Counted from the first letter of the stretch, positions 44,875 through 53,994 are shown. The stretch: DNA of 64,000 nt from Maridesulfovibrio salexigens DSM 2638 (GCF_000023445.1 NC_012881.1:1741501-1805500), one strand, 5' to 3'. Translations and numbers: made by a program. Notes: a model not told the origin generated them from the sequence alone.

Positions 44875-45978
44875 ATGAAAGCACCAGAAAATTATCATGA
44901 TTTTGAGAAGGACATATCCGGTTGTGGAGTGTTCGGTGTAATCAGCAAGAGCCGCGAATGCATTCCCGGTGATATTCCGATCCGGGCTATGGCTTGTATG
45001 CATGACCGTGGTAACGGGCTGGGCGGCGGTTTTGCGGCTTATGGAATTTACCCGGATCTGGCGGATAAATATTGTCTGCAATTGCTTTGTGACAACCAGC
45101 AGGCCCTCGATAAGGCTGAAGTGATCATTAAAAGATTTTTTGATGTTTATGAAGCTGAACCGATAAGAACAAGGAAAGTGCTGACTATCCCGGATCCGCC
45201 TGTTGTCTGGCGATATTTTGTTTACCCCAAAGAGTTGCGGACCCAGTCACATTTCAGCGGTGGGAGTGAATCGGATTATATTGTCGGTGTGGTCATGAAT
45301 ATCAATAAAGAGGTTCCGGGCGCGTTCGTTCTTTCCAGCGGTAAAAATATGGGAGCTTTCAAGGGCGTCGGCTATCCTGAAGATATCGCAGAATTTTACC
45401 GCCTTGATGAATATGCAGCTTATATATGGACCGGGCATAACAGATTCCCGACCAATACTCCCGGTTGGTGGGGTGGAGCGCACCCGTTTACAATTCTGGA
45501 TTGGTCCATCGTGCATAACGGTGAAATCTCTTCGTATGGTATCAACAGGCGGTACCTTTGTACCCACGGGTATGAATGTACCATGAATACCGATACGGAA
45601 GTTGTTGCATATTTAATTGATTTGTTGGTACGTAAACACGGTTTGAGCCGGAAACTGGCTTCGTCTGTTTTTGCTCCTCCTTTCTGGGAGGAAATCGAAA
45701 AAATGGATGAGCCGGAGAAAAAGCTTTACAGCGCACTTAGAACCACATACGCAAGTGCAATGTTAAATGGTCCGTTCGCCATTTTGGTGGCTGATTCCGA
45801 CAGGTTGTGGGGATTAAACGACCGTATCAAGTTGCGGCCCCTTGTGGTTGCCCGTAAGAATGACCGTGTATTCATGTCCAGTGAGGAGAGTGCTATTCGG
45901 TTAGTCTGTCCGGATCTCGATGAGGTCTGGATGCCCAAGGCCGGAGAACCGGTAATTGTGCAGGCGGACGGGTGCTGA
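44875..45978 (+). CDS. Split glutamate synthase, class II glutamine amidotransferase subunit
   Basis: The glutaminase domain of glutamate synthase as a separate protein, 367 residues. The N-terminal nucleophile is C17 in DISGCGVFGVIS, so a 16-residue propeptide must be removed. Other Ntn-amidotransferase blocks: ACMHDRGNGLGGGFAAYG, TGHNRFPTNTPGWWGGAHPF and VHNGEISSYGINRRYL, which bind glutamine and form the oxyanion site. It delivers ammonia to the synthase subunit. It follows repeat copy E and is two bases before the GXGXG gene. Confidence 0.92.
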   Translation: MKAPENYHDFEKDISGCGVFGVISKSRECIPGDIPIRAMACMHDRGNGLGGGFAAYGIYPDLADKYCLQLLCDNQQALDKAEVIIKRFFDVYEAEPIRTRKVLTIPDPPVVWRYFVYPKELRTQSHFSGGSESDYIVGVVMNINKEVPGAFVLSSGKNMGAFKGVGYPEDIAEFYRLDEYAAYIWTGHNRFPTNTPGWWGGAHPFTILDWSIVHNGEISSYGINRRYLCTHGYECTMNTDTEVVAYLIDLLVRKHGLSRKLASSVFAPPFWEEIEKMDEPEKKLYSALRTTYASAMLNGPFAILVADSDRLWGLNDRIKLRPLVVARKNDRVFMSSEESAIRLVCPDLDEVWMPKAGEPVIVQADGC

Positions 45979-45979
45979 T

Positions 45980-46732
45980 ATGGCAGGATCATTTAAGATA
46001 GATGCTACTGATATGGACTACCGCAGGCTCAATGAAATAGTGCGGGAAAATGTTCGCAACGGAATTGATGAATTCGTTCTCGACAATGTTGTTGGACAAA
46101 GGTACATAGCTACAGCCCTTAAAGGGAATTTGACTTTCACAGTCAACGGCACGCCCGGTCAGGACATGGCTTCTTTTATGAAGGGGCCGAAAATTGTTGT
46201 GAACGGCAATGTGCAGGATGGAACCGGAAATACCATGGATGACGGTCAGATCGTTATCAAGGGGATTGCCGGGGATGTTCTGGGATACGTAATGCGCGGC
46301 GGAACTATTTACGTTCAGGGCGATGTCGGGTATCGGGTAGGAATCCATATGAAATCTTATATGGATCAACAGCCAGTGATAGTCATCGGCGGAAAGGCCG
46401 GTGATTTTCTTGGTGAATATATGGCCGGAGGAGTGATTTTACTTCTTGGCATGTTTTCTGGTAAACCAGATGCTCCCGTCGCGGGAATGTCCTTGGGAAC
46501 CGGGATGCACGGTGGAGTGATCTACGTGCGCGGAAATGTTCCCGAAGATATGGTCGGCCGTGAAATAAAGGTTGAACCCGCGGATAAAGGCGATCTTGAG
46601 GCAATAGCCGAGATTGTCCGGGATTATTCAGAGGAAATCGGTGTGGATGCGGCAAGCATAATGGCTTCAGAATTTATGAAGCTTTTGCCTCGGTCACATC
46701 GTCCGTACGGGGATATGTATGTTCCCGTGTAA
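45980..46732 (+). CDS. Split glutamate synthase, GXGXG (GltB C-terminal) subunit
   Basis: 250 residues forming the right-handed beta-helix domain found at the C-terminus of GltB. Repeats of glycine-rich turns are visible (DGTGNTMDDGQIVIKG, GDVLGYVMRGGTIYVQGDVG, GDFLGEYMAGG, GTGMHGGVIYVRG). It is structural, packing the amidotransferase and synthase parts together. The ATG is one base after the amidotransferase stop; an in-frame start eight codons earlier would overlap it. It ends the cluster. Confidence 0.92.
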   Translation: MAGSFKIDATDMDYRRLNEIVRENVRNGIDEFVLDNVVGQRYIATALKGNLTFTVNGTPGQDMASFMKGPKIVVNGNVQDGTGNTMDDGQIVIKGIAGDVLGYVMRGGTIYVQGDVGYRVGIHMKSYMDQQPVIVIGGKAGDFLGEYMAGGVILLLGMFSGKPDAPVAGMSLGTGMHGGVIYVRGNVPEDMVGREIKVEPADKGDLEAIAEIVRDYSEEIGVDAASIMASEFMKLLPRSHRPYGDMYVPV

Positions 46733-46777
46733 TAGGCGGATTGTTTTATTCGTACACAGTCTTTTCAGGAGGACGTA

Positions 46778-47128
46778 ATGTTTTTTGCAGATGTCGCACA
46801 CGCGATGGGTGCAGCCGGACAGCAGGCCCAGGGCGGGCCTATGGGCGCACTTGGCTCTTTTCTCCCCCTCATTCTCATGTTTGCAATTTTCTATTTTCTG
46901 CTCATCAGACCGCAGCAGAAAAAAGCCAAAGAGCACAAAGCCATGCTGGATGCAATCCAGAGAGGCGACCGTGTTCTTACCGCAGGCGGTATCTACGGCA
47001 GAGTAACTGCTGTTGATGGCGATGAGTTGACTGTTGAGCTTGCTGAAGGCATGCAGGTCAAGGTTGAGAGATCTTTTGTTTCCAATCTCGCCAACCCTGT
47101 GAAAAAAGAAGAAAAGAAAGATAAGTAA
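46778..47128 (+). CDS. yajC: Preprotein translocase subunit YajC
   Basis: A single-pass membrane partner of SecDF. It has 116 residues. A hydrophobic helix at about 27-43 (FLPLILMFAIFYFLLIRP) is followed by the family signature RPQQKKAKEHKAMLDAIQRGDRVLTAGGIYGRV, then a charged tail. AGGAGG lies at good spacing before the ATG. A hairpin terminator separates it from secD by 116 bases. Confidence 0.95.
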   Translation: MFFADVAHAMGAAGQQAQGGPMGALGSFLPLILMFAIFYFLLIRPQQKKAKEHKAMLDAIQRGDRVLTAGGIYGRVTAVDGDELTVELAEGMQVKVERSFVSNLANPVKKEEKKDK

Positions 47129-47151
47129 TCTTTTTGTGTAATGAAGCCTAT

Positions 47152-47197
47152 AAGGCAAGTCACTTTTCGGGGCAGCCCCGTGAGTGCTTGCCTTTTT
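47152..47197 (+). terminator. Terminator between yajC and secD
   Basis: AAGGCAAG.CACT/AGTG.TTGCCTT outer stem with a CGGGGC/GCCCCG inner stem, followed by TTTTT. It probably makes yajC more abundant than secDF. Confidence 0.85.
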
Positions 47198-47243
47198 AGT
47201 GTTTTAGTAACCTATCCTAGTTGAATTTATAAAGGGAGAGGAG

Positions 47244-48845
47244 ATGAACGGGAGTCTTCGTTGGAAAATAGTTCTGACCCTGCTTGTTGTCGTGTTTGGA
47301 GTTTCTTACCTCCTTCCTTCACTGCCTGCGGTTCAGAATTCGGGAATGGCTCGCTTCCTGCCTGATGACAAAATCAGTTTGGGACTTGACCTTAAGGGCG
47401 GTATCCACCTCACACTCGGTGTTGATATGGATAAAGCCATGGATAACAACCTTGCTCGTATGGGAGACGATCTTAAAGCCGTTGCCCGCGAGGAAGGTGT
47501 AATTGTTTTGAAGCCCACAGTGCTTAAGGGTGAAAGAATCGAAGCGGTTCTTCTTAAGGAAGCCCAGAAGGATAAGCTGGAAAAGCTTGTTAAAGATACC
47601 TTCGGCAACCTCACCATTCTCAGCACAGCAGTGAAGCCTGACGGCAAAGTCACTTACGTTTTTGCTCCCACTCCGGAATACAAAAAGTACCTGACCAAGC
47701 TGACTATGGATCAGGCAATTAAGACCATCCGCAACCGTATTGACCAGTTCGGTGTGGCTGAGCCGGATATCCGTAAACAGCAGGGCAATCGCATTCAGGT
47801 GCAGCTGCCCGGTATGCAGGATCCCGAAAGAGCTATTAAAATTATCGGTAAGACCGCTCACCTCGAGTTCAAGCTCGTGGACGATGTTGCTGACCTTGAA
47901 AAAGCGCAGAAGGGTATTGTTGCCCCCGGTCGTGAACTCACTGTCATCATGCACAGACTTCCCGATGGTTCTTACATTGAAAAGCCTATTGTTCTTAAAA
48001 AAGACGCTATGCTGACCGGTGAATATATCACCGATGCTCAGACTCGTTTTGACCAGTTCAACCAGCCTTATGTAACCTTGAACTTCAACAGCAGGGGCGC
48101 AAGAATTTTTGAACGCGTCACTGGTGAGAATATCAAGAAACGCATGGCTATCGTTCTGGACGGAAAAGTATATTCCGCACCGACCATTCAGGATAAGATT
48201 GCGGGTGGCCGCGCTTCCATTACCGGTAGCTACACTACTGAAGAAGCACATGACCTCGCTATCGTCCTTCGCGCCGGTTCTCTGCCCGCTCCGGTTAAAA
48301 TCCTTGAGCAGAGAACAGTTGGTCCTTCCTTGGGACAGGAATCCATTGATAAAGGTATCTCTGCTGCTGTCGTAGGTAGTGTTCTGGTCCTGGTCTTTAT
48401 GCTCGTTTATTACGGATTTGCAGGTATTGTTGCTGACGTAGTGCTTGTGCTCAACGTTGTTCTCATTCTTGCAGGTCTCGCAGCTTTCGGTGCAACCCTG
48501 ACCCTTCCCGGTATCGCAGGTATCATCCTGACTATCGGTATGGCTGTTGATGCCAACGTCATCATTTTCGAACGAATACGTGAAGAACTCAGAAGGGGAC
48601 TCACTGCCAAGGCCGCTATTGTTGAAGGCTACAGCAGAGCTACCCTGACTATTCTGGACGCAAACATCACCACTGTGATTGCTGCGGTTATTCTTTACCA
48701 GTTCGGTACCGGGCCGGTGCGCGGTTTTGCGGTAACTCTTACTCTGGGTATCATTACCTCCATGTTTACCGCTATTTTCGTGACCCGCATCTTGTTTGAT
48801 CTTTACACCTCCAAGCGTGCTGCTGATGCGCCGCTGAACATTTAA
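47244..48845 (+). CDS. secD: Protein translocase subunit SecD
   Basis: An RND-family membrane protein that uses the proton gradient to pull proteins across the inner membrane. It has 533 residues. TM1 lies at about 8-24; the periplasmic region begins LGLDLKGGIHLTLGVD; the P1 domain contains TIRNRIDQFGVAEPDIR; and the C-terminal five helices carry AGIILTIGMAVDANVIIFERIREE and GPVRGFAVTLTLGI. GGGAGAGG precedes the ATG. It is followed by secF after 13 bases. Confidence 0.97.
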   Translation: MNGSLRWKIVLTLLVVVFGVSYLLPSLPAVQNSGMARFLPDDKISLGLDLKGGIHLTLGVDMDKAMDNNLARMGDDLKAVAREEGVIVLKPTVLKGERIEAVLLKEAQKDKLEKLVKDTFGNLTILSTAVKPDGKVTYVFAPTPEYKKYLTKLTMDQAIKTIRNRIDQFGVAEPDIRKQQGNRIQVQLPGMQDPERAIKIIGKTAHLEFKLVDDVADLEKAQKGIVAPGRELTVIMHRLPDGSYIEKPIVLKKDAMLTGEYITDAQTRFDQFNQPYVTLNFNSRGARIFERVTGENIKKRMAIVLDGKVYSAPTIQDKIAGGRASITGSYTTEEAHDLAIVLRAGSLPAPVKILEQRTVGPSLGQESIDKGISAAVVGSVLVLVFMLVYYGFAGIVADVVLVLNVVLILAGLAAFGATLTLPGIAGIILTIGMAVDANVIIFERIREELRRGLTAKAAIVEGYSRATLTILDANITTVIAAVILYQFGTGPVRGFAVTLTLGIITSMFTAIFVTRILFDLYTSKRAADAPLNI

Positions 48846-48858
48846 GGAGAGTGAATAA

Positions 48859-49932
48859 ATGGGATTGCAGATAATTAAACCCGATACCAAGATCGATTTT
48901 ATCGGATTCAAGGCCAAAGCGTTCATCATTTCCGCTGTGCTGATTCTTCTCGGAATCGGCTCGCTGATCATGAACGGCGGCCCCAAGTACGGCATCGACT
49001 TTGCCGGCGGTATTGTGGTTCAGGTTAAGTTTGATAAAAAAGTAGAAGTAAAGGCCGTTAAAGGTGCTCTTAAGGAAGCTAAGCTTCCCGGACTGGTTGT
49101 TCAGAGCTTCGGTCATGATGACGATAATGAAATCCTGCTCAGGACTTCTTCCTCCGATATCAGTTCCTCAGAAGTAAGGGATAAAATCTCTTCCGGACTT
49201 GAGTCCGGTATGGGTGGTACCGGATTTGAAATTCAGCGTCTGGAAATGGTTGGTCCCAAAGTCGGTGCTGACCTTCGTACCAAGGCTATCGAGGCCCTGT
49301 ATTTTGCAGTGCTCCTGATTGCCATCTACATTTCCGGTCGTTTTGAGCAGCGCTGGTTTGCTGCGGCAATCATGGCTGGTGGCCTTTTCGGCGGAATCAC
49401 CCTGCTGCAGATGCTTGGTATGTCCACCACCGTACTCATTTTCGGTGCACTGTTCATTACCATCGGATTGTGCTGGTACCTGAAGCTTAACTACGCTCTA
49501 GGTGCAATTGTGGCACTTATCCACGATATTATGATCACTGTGGGTATCTTCTCCCTGCTCGGCAAGGAGTTCGACCTGACCATCATCGCGGCACTGCTGA
49601 CCATCATCGGTTACTCTCTGAACGATACCATCATCGTTTTTGACCGTATCCGTGAGAACCTGCTCGGCAAAGTCAGTGATTGTCTTGCTGATACCATCAA
49701 CATCAGTATCAACCAGACTCTTAGCAGAACCATCCTGACTTCCGGCACAACCCTGCTGGTTGTTGCGGCTCTGTTCGCACTGGGTGGCGGCGTTATCCAC
49801 GATTTCGCCCTCGCACTGCTCATCGGTGTAGGCGTTGGTACTTACTCTTCAATCTTTGTTGCAAGCCCCATCCTTCTCGGATTTGGTCCCAGCAAGATTG
49901 AAGATGATGTGGAAGAGGCTGAAGCAGCATAG
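48859..49932 (+). CDS. secF: Protein translocase subunit SecF
   Basis: The partner of SecD, 357 residues. TM1 lies at about 20-38, then GIDFAGGIVVQVKF opens the periplasmic domain. The C-terminal five helices include TIIGYSLNDTIIVFDRIRENL and SRTILTSGTTLLVVAALFALGG. The C-terminus is acidic. AGGAGAG precedes the ATG. The codon bias is strong. A terminator follows. Confidence 0.97.
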   Translation: MGLQIIKPDTKIDFIGFKAKAFIISAVLILLGIGSLIMNGGPKYGIDFAGGIVVQVKFDKKVEVKAVKGALKEAKLPGLVVQSFGHDDDNEILLRTSSSDISSSEVRDKISSGLESGMGGTGFEIQRLEMVGPKVGADLRTKAIEALYFAVLLIAIYISGRFEQRWFAAAIMAGGLFGGITLLQMLGMSTTVLIFGALFITIGLCWYLKLNYALGAIVALIHDIMITVGIFSLLGKEFDLTIIAALLTIIGYSLNDTIIVFDRIRENLLGKVSDCLADTINISINQTLSRTILTSGTTLLVVAALFALGGGVIHDFALALLIGVGVGTYSSIFVASPILLGFGPSKIEDDVEEAEAA

Positions 49933-49960
49933 TTTCAGGCACTTGCATATTGCTTATTCA

Positions 49961-49994
49961 AGCGGGAACGGTTTATGCCGTTCCCGCTTTTTTT
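49961..49994 (+). terminator. Rho-independent terminator of secDF
   Basis: A perfect 11-bp stem AGCGGGAACGG/CCGTTCCCGCT with a six-base loop and seven Ts. Confidence 0.95.
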
Positions 49995-50110
49995 GTATGG
50001 ATTTGTCGGGGATTAATATAGTGGTGTCATTATGTTAATTTTGTTAAGTGGGAAGGAGACATATTTGGCGTAACAGCGTGAACTTTTCATCGACCTCCTA
50101 AGGAGTTGCT

Positions 50111-50926
50111 TTGCACAGCCCATTCTTTTTTCTGCATATTCCCAAAACTGCGGGGACAACTCTAAACCATATCTTTGCAGCTAAATTTCCCGAAGATACA
50201 ATATGCTCTGTCTACACAAAAGAAGAGAATGAGTTTCTAAGAAAAATCAGTGCCGAAGAAGTAGATCGTATTCAGCTTGTTCAAGGGCATATCTTTGTCC
50301 ACAACTTTAATGAATTCTTTTCCGGTGCTTTTGGGAAATATGCATTTACATTTCTTCGTGATCCTGTTGCGCGGGTTGTTTCTGAATATAATTTTTTACG
50401 CACATGGCCTGAGAATCATCTCTACCGCTATTTGAATGAAGAGAAAGTGACTTTGATTGATTATGTCAGCAGTCAGCGGCCTGAGCTCATTTATAGAGGT
50501 AAAAATCTGATGGCCAGGTCTCTTTGCGGTGCTGTTGAAGATGGCAGAAGCATGCTTGAGAGGGCAAAGGATAATCTGCAAAGATTGTATCTTTTTGGTA
50601 TTACTGAGCGGTTTGACGAAAGTTTGCTGCTGCTGAAAAGAATGATGAGTCTTGAAAATATTTTATATGAAAAACATAACGTAAGAAAGAAGCGGAGCGC
50701 GATAACAGACGAAGAGCTTGAGGTTATTCGTGAATACAACAGCCAGGATATCGAGCTTTATAAATTCGCTTCAAGCCTATTCGATCAACGTATTAATGAC
50801 TTAGGTGATGATTTTAAGAAAGAATTAGCTGTTTTTAAAAATATGAATGAACGTTATCAGCGAATTGCCAGTCTGCTTATGAAGCAAAATGCAGATGACA
50901 ATAAAGATTTTATATATGGAAAATAG
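50111..50926 (+). CDS. PAPS-dependent sulfotransferase (Sulfotransfer_2 type)
   Basis: 271 residues. The 5'-phosphosulfate loop HIPKTAGTTLNHIF is near the N-terminus. The 3'-phosphate motif LRDPVARVVSEYNFLR is at about 82-97. The rest matches the heparan-sulfate/carbohydrate sulfotransferase branch loosely. The acceptor is unknown; in bacteria such enzymes sulfate surface glycans or secreted sugars. It starts with TTG, AAGGAG upstream. It stands alone, and its AT-rich codons (many AAA, GAA, TTT) differ from the flanking secF, suggesting separate ancestry. No PAPS-synthesis genes are nearby. Confidence 0.8.
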   Translation: MHSPFFFLHIPKTAGTTLNHIFAAKFPEDTICSVYTKEENEFLRKISAEEVDRIQLVQGHIFVHNFNEFFSGAFGKYAFTFLRDPVARVVSEYNFLRTWPENHLYRYLNEEKVTLIDYVSSQRPELIYRGKNLMARSLCGAVEDGRSMLERAKDNLQRLYLFGITERFDESLLLLKRMMSLENILYEKHNVRKKRSAITDEELEVIREYNSQDIELYKFASSLFDQRINDLGDDFKKELAVFKNMNERYQRIASLLMKQNADDNKDFIYGK

Positions 50927-50958
50927 CTAAGCTAGTATTAGCAAATACTGTTTTTGAC

Positions 50959-50988
50959 AGCGGGAGTGCTTTGGCATTTCCGCTTTTA
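50959..50988 (+). terminator. Terminator of the sulfotransferase gene
   Basis: An 11-bp stem AGCGGGAGTGC/GCATTTCCGCT (two G-U pairs) with a TTTG loop, then TTTTATC. Confidence 0.8.
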
Positions 50989-51272
50989 TCATTTTTAAGC
51001 GCAGTTTTCTTCAATTGTTAATGTTTAGTTTTTAAATTTCGGTATTATTAAAATTATTGCAAATTTTTTCGATAAGCGTATGTATCCGCTAGGGGATGAC
51101 GGCAATAGCCGTCGTATTTAAGTTCTGGCTTTAGCTATGTTCCGTTCTTAGTCCTTTGTGCTTGTCTCTTTACCTGTCTGCATCTTTTCTATTCATAGCC
51201 TTATGAGGCTTTGCTCCTGCTTTCTTTATGGAATGCGGGATTTTCTTTGTTTTATTATTTAAGGAGAAAGTT
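50989..51272. other. Intergenic leader region before the aromatic permease
   Basis: About 280 bases without a supportable gene. It holds hairpins GACGGC/GCCGTC (51098-51113) and AGCCT/AGGCT (about 51199-51212), and a 13-codon frame starting at 51080 (MYPLGDDGNSRRI) with a single tyrosine. A transcribed leader is possible, but I see no clear anti-terminator or T-box signature. Confidence 0.3.
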
Positions 51273-52424
51273 TTGAATACTAAGATGATCGGTGCAATCA
51301 GTGTGGTTGCAGGGACCTCTATCGGCGCAGGTATGCTTGGACTGCCCATTACGCTAGGAAATTTAGGATTTGCAACCGGGGCAAGCGCGCTTGTCTTCAT
51401 GTGGATTGTGGCTGCTTATTCTGCATTGATGCTGCTTGAAATCAACCTTGAGTTTGGGCAGGGGGTTAATTTTAACTACATGACGGGGAAGATTCTCGGT
51501 CGCACCGGGCAGTTGATCGGTACCGGAAGTGTTTTCTTCCTATTATATTGCTTGATTGTTGCTTACCTGAGTGGTCTCGGGGGACTTGTCTCCAATGCAA
51601 CAGGACTTGACCCCCGCACGGGCACCGTAATCCTTACAGCTATAAGTGTAGTTATTCTCGTAGCCGGAACCCATTTTGTGGTGCAGGCAAATAAATTCTT
51701 ATTCATCGCCATGCTGGTGGCAATGCTGGCGAGCTTCATAGTTCTGGGCGGACATGTAGATACAAGTTACCTGACGCAGGGTAATCCGACTCCCGCAGCT
51801 TTGTTTGTTACTCTCCCCGTACTGATCACTTCATTCGGGTATCATGTCTGTATTCCAAGTATTGTGACGTATATAGGTGAGGACAAAAAGAGTCTCATCC
51901 GTATTATGCTTATTGGTGGAGCTCTGCCCAGCCTTTGCTATCTTCTCTGGCTCTTTCTCTCGCTCAGCAGCACTACTCCTGAGCAATTAGCGTCAATGAA
52001 CAATGTAGACGCATTAGTGGAATTGATCAGTGGAGGAATCGGCTGGGTTAAAACTATTGTTTCTATTTTTGCGGCTCTTGCTCTGGTGACTTCTTTCTTT
52101 GGGGTTTCATTGAGTCTTTTTGATCTGGTCGCTGAGACTTTTAAGCGCAAAGACACCAACATGGGCCGAACAGGAACCGGGCTTATAGTTTTTGTGCCAC
52201 CGCTTATAGCCTCTTTGATGGCTCCGGACGGTTTCATTGCCGCTCTTGCTCATGCCGGGGCTGCTTTTACTGTTATCGCTGTTCTGCTGCCTTGTATTAT
52301 GATCTGGAAAATGCGCGCAGCAGGACTAAATCAGAAATTCAGGGCCTTTGGAGGGCGACCGGCCATTGTCGCCAGCTTCTTGTGCGGGGTGGCAATTATC
52401 CTCGCAAATTACGTGCACGCATAA
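51273..52424 (+). CDS. Aromatic amino-acid permease (HAAAP family, TyrP/Mtr-like)
   Basis: An integral membrane proton symporter for tyrosine and/or tryptophan, 383 residues, about eleven membrane helices. The N-terminal signature IGAISVVAGTSIGAGMLGLP is diagnostic of the family. PVLITSFGYHVCIPSIVTYIG is another conserved block. It starts with TTG at 51273, with AAGGAG six bases upstream. An ATG 15 codons earlier has no ribosome site. It ends tail-to-tail with the next gene and shares a terminator. Confidence 0.88.
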   Translation: MNTKMIGAISVVAGTSIGAGMLGLPITLGNLGFATGASALVFMWIVAAYSALMLLEINLEFGQGVNFNYMTGKILGRTGQLIGTGSVFFLLYCLIVAYLSGLGGLVSNATGLDPRTGTVILTAISVVILVAGTHFVVQANKFLFIAMLVAMLASFIVLGGHVDTSYLTQGNPTPAALFVTLPVLITSFGYHVCIPSIVTYIGEDKKSLIRIMLIGGALPSLCYLLWLFLSLSSTTPEQLASMNNVDALVELISGGIGWVKTIVSIFAALALVTSFFGVSLSLFDLVAETFKRKDTNMGRTGTGLIVFVPPLIASLMAPDGFIAALAHAGAAFTVIAVLLPCIMIWKMRAAGLNQKFRAFGGRPAIVASFLCGVAIILANYVHA

Positions 52425-52428
52425 AAAT

Positions 52429-52457
52429 AAGGGGCCCTTTTGAGGCCCCTTTTTTTG
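52429..52457. terminator. Terminator between convergent genes
   Basis: AAGGGGCC/GGCCCCTT with a seven-base loop, then TTTTTTT on the plus strand. It probably serves the permease gene, and may also act on the minus-strand gene. Confidence 0.85.
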
Positions 52458-52461
52458 ATAT

Positions 52462-53700
52462 TTAATATCTGAATATCCAAGGAAGGATCAGTACCGAGAA
52501 TCCGGTCCAGATTGAGTAGCAGGGTAGATATCGGGCAAGCCCGGATTCTACGTCATCCAGAGTACCTTTGCCTGAGTGGTAGCGCAGGTATCCTGATCCC
52601 ATAACGGCAAGGTTTCCGAATACCACCAGATTTGAGCCGAGCACGCTTAAGCGGTTTGCCGTCAGTCCGAATTCAATAATACGCCAGCCGATGGCGCAGA
52701 TTCCTACAAGGTCAAGAATTACCGTTGCTACAACCATTAGACTGATAACCCAAGTTGCGAGTTTTCCGGATTCTTTCTCTCCACGTCCTGTCAGGGTGAA
52801 TATGGCTGTAGCCAGCACGGTTAATAACAGGATGTTGTAGGTGAGCAGAGTGGAGCGGTCCTGAAAAAGTTCATTTGTATTCCAGGCCATCGCTCCCATG
52901 TACCCTAAAATGAGCACCAGCAATAATGGTGAAAATATCCGGGCCAGCAGGGGGACTAATTTTCGGGCCGCTGAATATGTATCCGTTGCCCATGCCGCTA
53001 CCAGCGGGATCGAAGCCAATCCGTAAATTGCCATATCTTCAATTATCCAGCTGCTGTTTATATGCAGTATGTCCAAAAGACCAAAAGTGAGCAGAAGCAG
53101 TATCCCGCCACCCAGAAAGAAGAGTCCGGCATGAATTATCCATTCACCGCTGAAACGCAGGAACTCGATACGTTGTTCTGTAGAACGCCAGTTTTGGCTG
53201 ATGCGGCTGAATCCATAAAAAGACCATAGTAGAAATGGTAGATTTAAGCAGGCTAATTCAAAAGTATCGTTCCATTTCACGGGTAGAAAATGCATGACCA
53301 GACCGATAACAGCACTGATTCCAAGCCCTACTATAGTGCTCTTTCGGGGCCAGCCGCGCATGTGCATGGAATAAATAAACATGGCTGTCAGCGGAATGAG
53401 TGAGCTCATCCAGCCTAATATTTCGTAGTTATCCAGATTAGCCCAATCCGGTAATTTCAATATGGTCCCGGCCAGAAAGCAAAGAAGCAGCATTGCCGCA
53501 AGATCAATGGCGGAGAGGGTAGCCGAATTCGGCGCGGCATATTCCAGTCGAGCCTGCCATGCCCTAAACAGAATTGAATCCTTTTGATTAGAAAATGCTT
53601 TTTGATAGTTCTTTTTAAAGTTTCTGGGGTTACTTCGATAGATTTTTTCGAGTTCTTCAGGTTTATTTATGGCGTTGTTGATTTTTGAATTGATGCCCAT
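52462..53700 (-). CDS. Polytopic membrane protein, unknown function
   Basis: 412 residues. The first 65 are hydrophilic (NKPEELEKIYRSNPRNFKKN), a cytosolic-looking tail rich in basic and aromatic residues. From about 66 to the end there are about ten to eleven membrane helices. Charged loops such as QNWRSTEQRIEFLRFSGEW and TDTYSAARKLVPLLARIF lie between them. No transporter or enzyme motif is recognisable, and I do not assign a family. GGGGAAA precedes the ATG. It is monocistronic and convergent with the aromatic permease, back to back with aor. Confidence 0.75.
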   Translation of the reverse strand: MGINSKINNAINKPEELEKIYRSNPRNFKKNYQKAFSNQKDSILFRAWQARLEYAAPNSATLSAIDLAAMLLLCFLAGTILKLPDWANLDNYEILGWMSSLIPLTAMFIYSMHMRGWPRKSTIVGLGISAVIGLVMHFLPVKWNDTFELACLNLPFLLWSFYGFSRISQNWRSTEQRIEFLRFSGEWIIHAGLFFLGGGILLLLTFGLLDILHINSSWIIEDMAIYGLASIPLVAAWATDTYSAARKLVPLLARIFSPLLLVLILGYMGAMAWNTNELFQDRSTLLTYNILLLTVLATAIFTLTGRGEKESGKLATWVISLMVVATVILDLVGICAIGWRIIEFGLTANRLSVLGSNLVVFGNLAVMGSGYLRYHSGKGTLDDVESGLARYLPCYSIWTGFSVLILPWIFRY

Positions 53701-53994
53701 AGTTTCCCCTTTGCAGTGGATGCGGGTTTGGATCAGTGATGATTTTGATTAAAACTATTCTTAAGATGAAGATCTAGTCAATATTTGTTCTGTGAATGTA
53801 TTTTTAATTTGTTGTGTGTTTTGATTTTGTATAATTTGGGTATATATACAATTTTAATGTAGTAGATTAATTTTATGATGATGTATTTATGTATTAAAGT
53901 GTTGTTTAGGTGCAGTTTTGCAACAATTTTGTTAAATATGCCAAAAAAGATATAATAAAAAGTTATGTGCTTCGGGGGATATAATTTAAAATCT
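53701..53994. other. AT-rich divergent intergenic region
   Basis: About 290 bases of very AT-rich DNA between the membrane protein and the aor promoter. It contains an extra TATAAT (about 53829) and a small inverted repeat AACAA/TTGTT (53922-53933) that could be a regulator site. No coding sequence is supportable. Confidence 0.4.

Noticed and set aside
47319-48995. A 558-codon open frame antisense to secD and the start of secF
   Set aside because: secD is certain from motifs. The antisense frame is an effect of strong codon bias, has a Cys/His/Asn-rich unnatural composition and no ribosome site.
53820-53840. A second aor promoter at TATAAT 53829
   Set aside because: No acceptable -35 at the right distance, and the site at 53995-54022 is perfect.
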